From Bacteroidota bacterium (GTDB taxonomy: Bacteria; Bacteroidota; Bacteroidia; Chitinophagales; Saprospiraceae): 36,801 bases of DNA. The notes beneath the pieces are model-generated. The model worked only from the letters and a program-made list of their open reading frames with translations, searched no databases and was not told the origin of the DNA. The translations under genes were made by a program, and so were the position numbers. The stretch covers positions 1 through 36,801 of the forward strand of contig CAUJDW010000118.1 in assembly GCA_963169455.1 (NCBI GenBank), in the 5' to 3' direction. How positions within the stretch are numbered: the first letter of the stretch is position 1; the number at the start of each line of letters is the position of its first letter. This document shows, in pieces, positions 34,409 through 36,801 of this stretch.

Positions 34409-36052
34409 ATGAACGTCAGAAACTTCTTTCCGGCCCTGTTCGGCCTTTTGCTGTTCTCCTGTACCCTTCTTCAGGCGCAAAATACCTCTTTTGTATTTAA
34501 AGCGGATGCCGATGGCGAGGCTTTGCCGCTGCCCCCGGAAAACAGCAAATACAAGGCTGCCTACGAAGTGTACCGGAACCTCGTGAACGCCCGCGGCGAC
34601 AAGCGCTTTCCCGCGCCCCGTTTCGAAATGACGGGCAGGGAGCAGAAAGTGGCGGAGATGCTGTACGACGAACCCCTCATCCGCCTGGAAGAAAAAGCAT
34701 ACGAGATATGCCGAAGCTTCGGAGCGGATTCCACCACTGCCCTGGCGCGGCTGCTGGCCCACGAGCTGGTCCATTTTTACGAAAAACACGGCTGGAACCA
34801 GGATTTCTCCAGCTCCTTTGCCGCCAGCAAGCCCATGCAGGACAGCCTGAAGACGGCCATTTCCCTGCTCAACGAAACCCAGGCCGACTACCTGGGCGGC
34901 TTCCTGGCCTACTCCGCCGGCTATGAGGTGTTCGAAGGCGGCAGCGCTTTCCTCGACAGGGTTTATAAACAGTACCCCATAGACCCCTTCATCGAAGAAA
35001 GCCACCCCAGCCTCGCCAAGCGCAAGCTGATGACGGAGGCCTCCGCCAAAAAGCTGGATGAGTTTATCGAGATATTCGAAACGGCCAACTTCCTGGCTGC
35101 GGTGGGCTTGTATGCCGACGCCAGTGCATTTTACAAGTTCATTCTCAAAACCTACCAGAGCCGGGAGATATTCAACAACCTGGGGGTGCTTACCGTATTC
35201 GAGGCGCTGAGTTGTTTCAATGAGGCGGAATTAAAGTACCGTTTTCCCCTGCAGTTAGACCTCGACCCCCGCAGCGCCAAGGGCAGCGGTTATACCGCCG
35301 AAACCCGAAACGCCCTGCTTCAGGAGGCCATCCGTTACTTCGACAGCGCCATCAGCCTCGACGAGGCCTATGCTCCGGCCTATCTGAACAAGGCCTGCGC
35401 TTACACCCTGCTGGAAGATTACGAACGCGCCGATTTCTACGCCACCCGCGAAGCCGCCCAGCGCTCGCAGGAGAACCCGGCCTTCCGCAAAGCCGCCACC
35501 GACGCCCTGGTGCTGCAGGGCATCATCGCCGCCCGGCAGGATGAAAAAAAGAAGGCCGAAGCTTTCTTCAACCTGGCCATCGCTCAGGGAAGCAAAATCG
35601 CACAATTCAACAAAAACGTGCTGCTGGGCCTGGATCAGGGCGAGGAAGAAACCCTGGGTTTCGCTTTGTCCGCTCCGGAAAAAGTGGACGGCTTCGAATT
35701 GTCCACCTTCAGCCGCCGGCCTTTCGGCGCTCAAACCTACAATGAGAAAATCGGCGACAAACTGGTGTTCTTCGAATTTTCCGCCCCGGCGCCCAACAAT
35801 TCCAAAGTCCTGATCAGCCAGTACAACAACGGCGAACGCAACGCTTTCTTCCACATCACCGGCGATGGCTACCAGGGCAAAAGCGCCCGCGACATCCGGC
35901 TGGGCGACTCCCGCGATCAGGTCATCGCCGCCTACAAACAACCCAGCCGCACCATCGAACTGACCAACGGGCAGATGCTGGTCTACAACCAGGCCATCTT
36001 CCTGATTGGCATGGACCAGAAGGTCAGGAAGTGGGCGGTGTACGCCAGGTAG
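34409..36052 (+). CDS. HExxH (M48-like) exported protein with TPR-like region, paralogue B
   Basis: This 547-residue protein is collinear with the lipoprotein at 28994-30649. The metal motif HELVH is again at 118-122 and ETQADYLGGF at 156-165, at the same residue numbers. Shared blocks include HFYEKHGWN, LKTYQSREIFNNLGVL, LNKACAYTLLEDYERA and the C-terminal KWAVYA. The export signal is MNVRNFFPALFGLLLFSCTL followed by LQAQ. Cleavage after AQ by signal peptidase I is likely; the LFSC could be a weak lipobox. The C-terminal domain (DIRLGDSRDQVIAAYKQPS, LVYNQAIFLIGMDQKVRKW) resembles the small SmpA/OmlA-like fold by pattern. It shares a 93-bp divergent promoter region with the caspase gene, where TAAATTCG at 34360-34367 is a weak -7 candidate. 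Confidence 0.85.
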   Translation: MNVRNFFPALFGLLLFSCTLLQAQNTSFVFKADADGEALPLPPENSKYKAAYEVYRNLVNARGDKRFPAPRFEMTGREQKVAEMLYDEPLIRLEEKAYEICRSFGADSTTALARLLAHELVHFYEKHGWNQDFSSSFAASKPMQDSLKTAISLLNETQADYLGGFLAYSAGYEVFEGGSAFLDRVYKQYPIDPFIEESHPSLAKRKLMTEASAKKLDEFIEIFETANFLAAVGLYADASAFYKFILKTYQSREIFNNLGVLTVFEALSCFNEAELKYRFPLQLDLDPRSAKGSGYTAETRNALLQEAIRYFDSAISLDEAYAPAYLNKACAYTLLEDYERADFYATREAAQRSQENPAFRKAATDALVLQGIIAARQDEKKKAEAFFNLAIAQGSKIAQFNKNVLLGLDQGEEETLGFALSAPEKVDGFELSTFSRRPFGAQTYNEKIGDKLVFFEFSAPAPNNSKVLISQYNNGERNAFFHITGDGYQGKSARDIRLGDSRDQVIAAYKQPSRTIELTNGQMLVYNQAIFLIGMDQKVRKWAVYAR

Positions 36053-36147
36053 GGGAGAGTGGGAGAGGGGAGGCTTGGCGGCCTTTGGGCCTTGGGGTTG
36101 TTCAAAGTTCCTGGTTGCAGGTTCCTGGTTTCAGGGGTTGCTGTAGG

Positions 36148-36226
36148 CTCACCTCGTCTCCCCCTCTCCCTGCCTCCCGGTCTCCATTGGGTGTTACAGG
36201 TTTCAGGTTTCAGGTTTCAGGTTTCA
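36148..36226. repeat. GA/CT-rich dispersed repeat with 7-bp GGTTTCA tandem
   Basis: The C/T-rich stretch at 36148-36180 (CTCACCTCGTCTCCCC, then TGCCTCCCGG) is similar in reverse complement to 25564-25602. Four perfect GGTTTCA units follow at 36199-36226. The preceding 36053-36147 is G/A-rich with short GTTCCTGG repeats. The whole of 36053-36298 has no credible gene. Confidence 0.6.
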
Positions 36227-36298
36227 GCGCCCTTTCGCGTAAGGCAAAGGAGGCTTCTCAGGGCTTTGCGCCCACTGAAGGTGGCGCCCCCGAAGCAA

Positions 36299-36672
36299 AG
36301 CCGAAACCGCCACACCCCCACCAACGATCCCAACGGGATCGAACATCTATAACAAAGCCGAAACCGCCACACCCCCACCAACGATCCCAACGGGATCGAA
36401 CATCTATAGCAAAGCCGAAACCGCCAAACCCCCGCCAACGATCCCAACGGGATCGAACATCTATAGCAAAGCCGAAACCGCCACACCCCCGCCAACGATC
36501 CCAACGGGATCACGCATCTATAACAAAGCCGAAACCGCCACACCCTGCCAACGATCCCAACGGGATCGAACATCTATAACAAAGCCGAAACCGCCACACC
36601 CCCGCCAACGATCCCAACGGGATCGAACATCTATAACAAAGCCGAAAGCGCCACACCCCCGCCAACGATCCC
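36299..36672. repeat. 57-bp tandem array with central palindrome
   Basis: Units begin at 36299, 36356, 36413, 36470, 36527, 36583 and (partial) 36640. Each contains CGATCCC-AAC-GGGATCG, a perfect 7-bp hairpin, then aacatctataacaaagccga and the C-rich aaccgccacacccccgcca. One unit is 56 bp and one has cacgcat instead of cgaacat. Since 57 is a multiple of 3, reading frames stay open on both strands, giving false repeat proteins. There are no unique spacers, so it is not CRISPR. The last unit runs into the transposase remnant. Confidence 0.95.
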
Positions 36673-36801
36673 CAATTGGGAGCAGTTGCAAATTATATCC
36701 ATAACCAAAAGGAGCACCATAAAAAAGGGCGTTCAACGAGGAACACCTCAGGTTCCTCAAAAAATTCGCAGTGGAATACGATGAGAAATATTTGTTTGAA
36801 T
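36673..36801 (+). pseudogene. 3' fragment of an IS200/Y1-type transposase, frameshifted, cut by window edge
   Basis: From 36673 the + strand reads QLGAVANYIHNQKEHHKK. After a -1 shift at the A6 run (36721-36726) it continues RAFNEEHLRFLKKF and then AVEYDEKYLFE up to the window end. This matches what I know of the C-terminus of IS200-like HUH (Y1) transposases: YI.NQ..HH.K..F..E...FL..F.V.YDEKYLFEW. The catalytic HUH and tyrosine parts are missing, replaced by the 57-bp array. The base composition is more AT-rich than the neighbours. The frameshift may be decay, a base-calling error in the homopolymer, or slippage. Confidence 0.7.

Noticed and set aside
36031-36579. Open frame encoding 19-residue repeats (KPKPPHP..QRSQRD)
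   Set aside because: It is produced by the 57-bp array, whose period is divisible by 3. The opposite strand is open for the same reason.
36299-36672. Possible CRISPR array
   Set aside because: The 57-bp units are identical throughout, with no unique spacers; no cas genes nearby.

Overview
The window comes from a fairly GC-rich member of the Bacteroidota, most likely a Saprospiria/Lewinella-type organism. This is inferred, not measured. The pointers are TAnnTTTG-type -7 promoter boxes (for example at 272-279, 2206-2213 and 20242-20249), almost no Shine-Dalgarno sequences, signal peptides ending in ..AQ, the Bacteroidota-type FtsZ tail ending NSFLHDNVD, an FtsL-like gene, and an ftsI product with one C-terminal PASTA domain.

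Layout. 1-136 is a 16-bp tandem array cut by the window edge. 344-3063 holds an ABC-F ATPase gene and a cvfB-like S1-domain gene. 3216-19277 is a complete division and cell wall (dcw) cluster on the + strand in the order mraZ-rsmH-ftsL-ftsI-murE-mraY-murD-ftsW-murG-murC-ftsQ-ftsA-ftsZ. It is preceded by two sets of 10-bp-spaced MraZ boxes and ends in an intrinsic terminator. These genes cover the cytoplasmic ligases MurE, MurD and MurC, the lipid I and lipid II steps (MraY, MurG), septal synthesis (FtsW, FtsI), and the FtsQ/FtsL/FtsA/FtsZ scaffold. murF, murB and ddl are not here. Two clusters of palindromic hairpin repeats (CCCACGACT..AGTCGTGGG) sit inside the cluster, after rsmH and after mraY. 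The first supplies the last codons and the stop of rsmH.

19278-22123 holds a spacer with several terminators, a small unknown gene and typA/bipA. 22190-25485 (- strand) has a Pmp3/YqaE-type membrane protein, a Tat-exported Gfo/Idh/MocA oxidoreductase and a sphingosine-1-phosphate-lyase-like PLP enzyme.

25627-36052 is an accessory block of exported proteins. It contains two tandem paralogues of an unrecognised, probably outer-membrane family, two paralogous HExxH (M48-like) + TPR proteins, a small FecR/FN3-like exported protein, and an exported caspase (C14-like) + TPR protein between the last two. This set of paired paralogues around an exported caspase is the best candidate for an undescribed system.

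The right end (36299-36801) is a 57-bp tandem array built around the palindrome GATCCC-AAC-GGGATC. It runs directly into the 3' part of an IS200/Y1-type transposase gene that carries an apparent frameshift. The 16-bp array of the left edge reappears in opposite orientation at 30661-30800, so the dcw-typA block lies between inverted copies of one repeat family.
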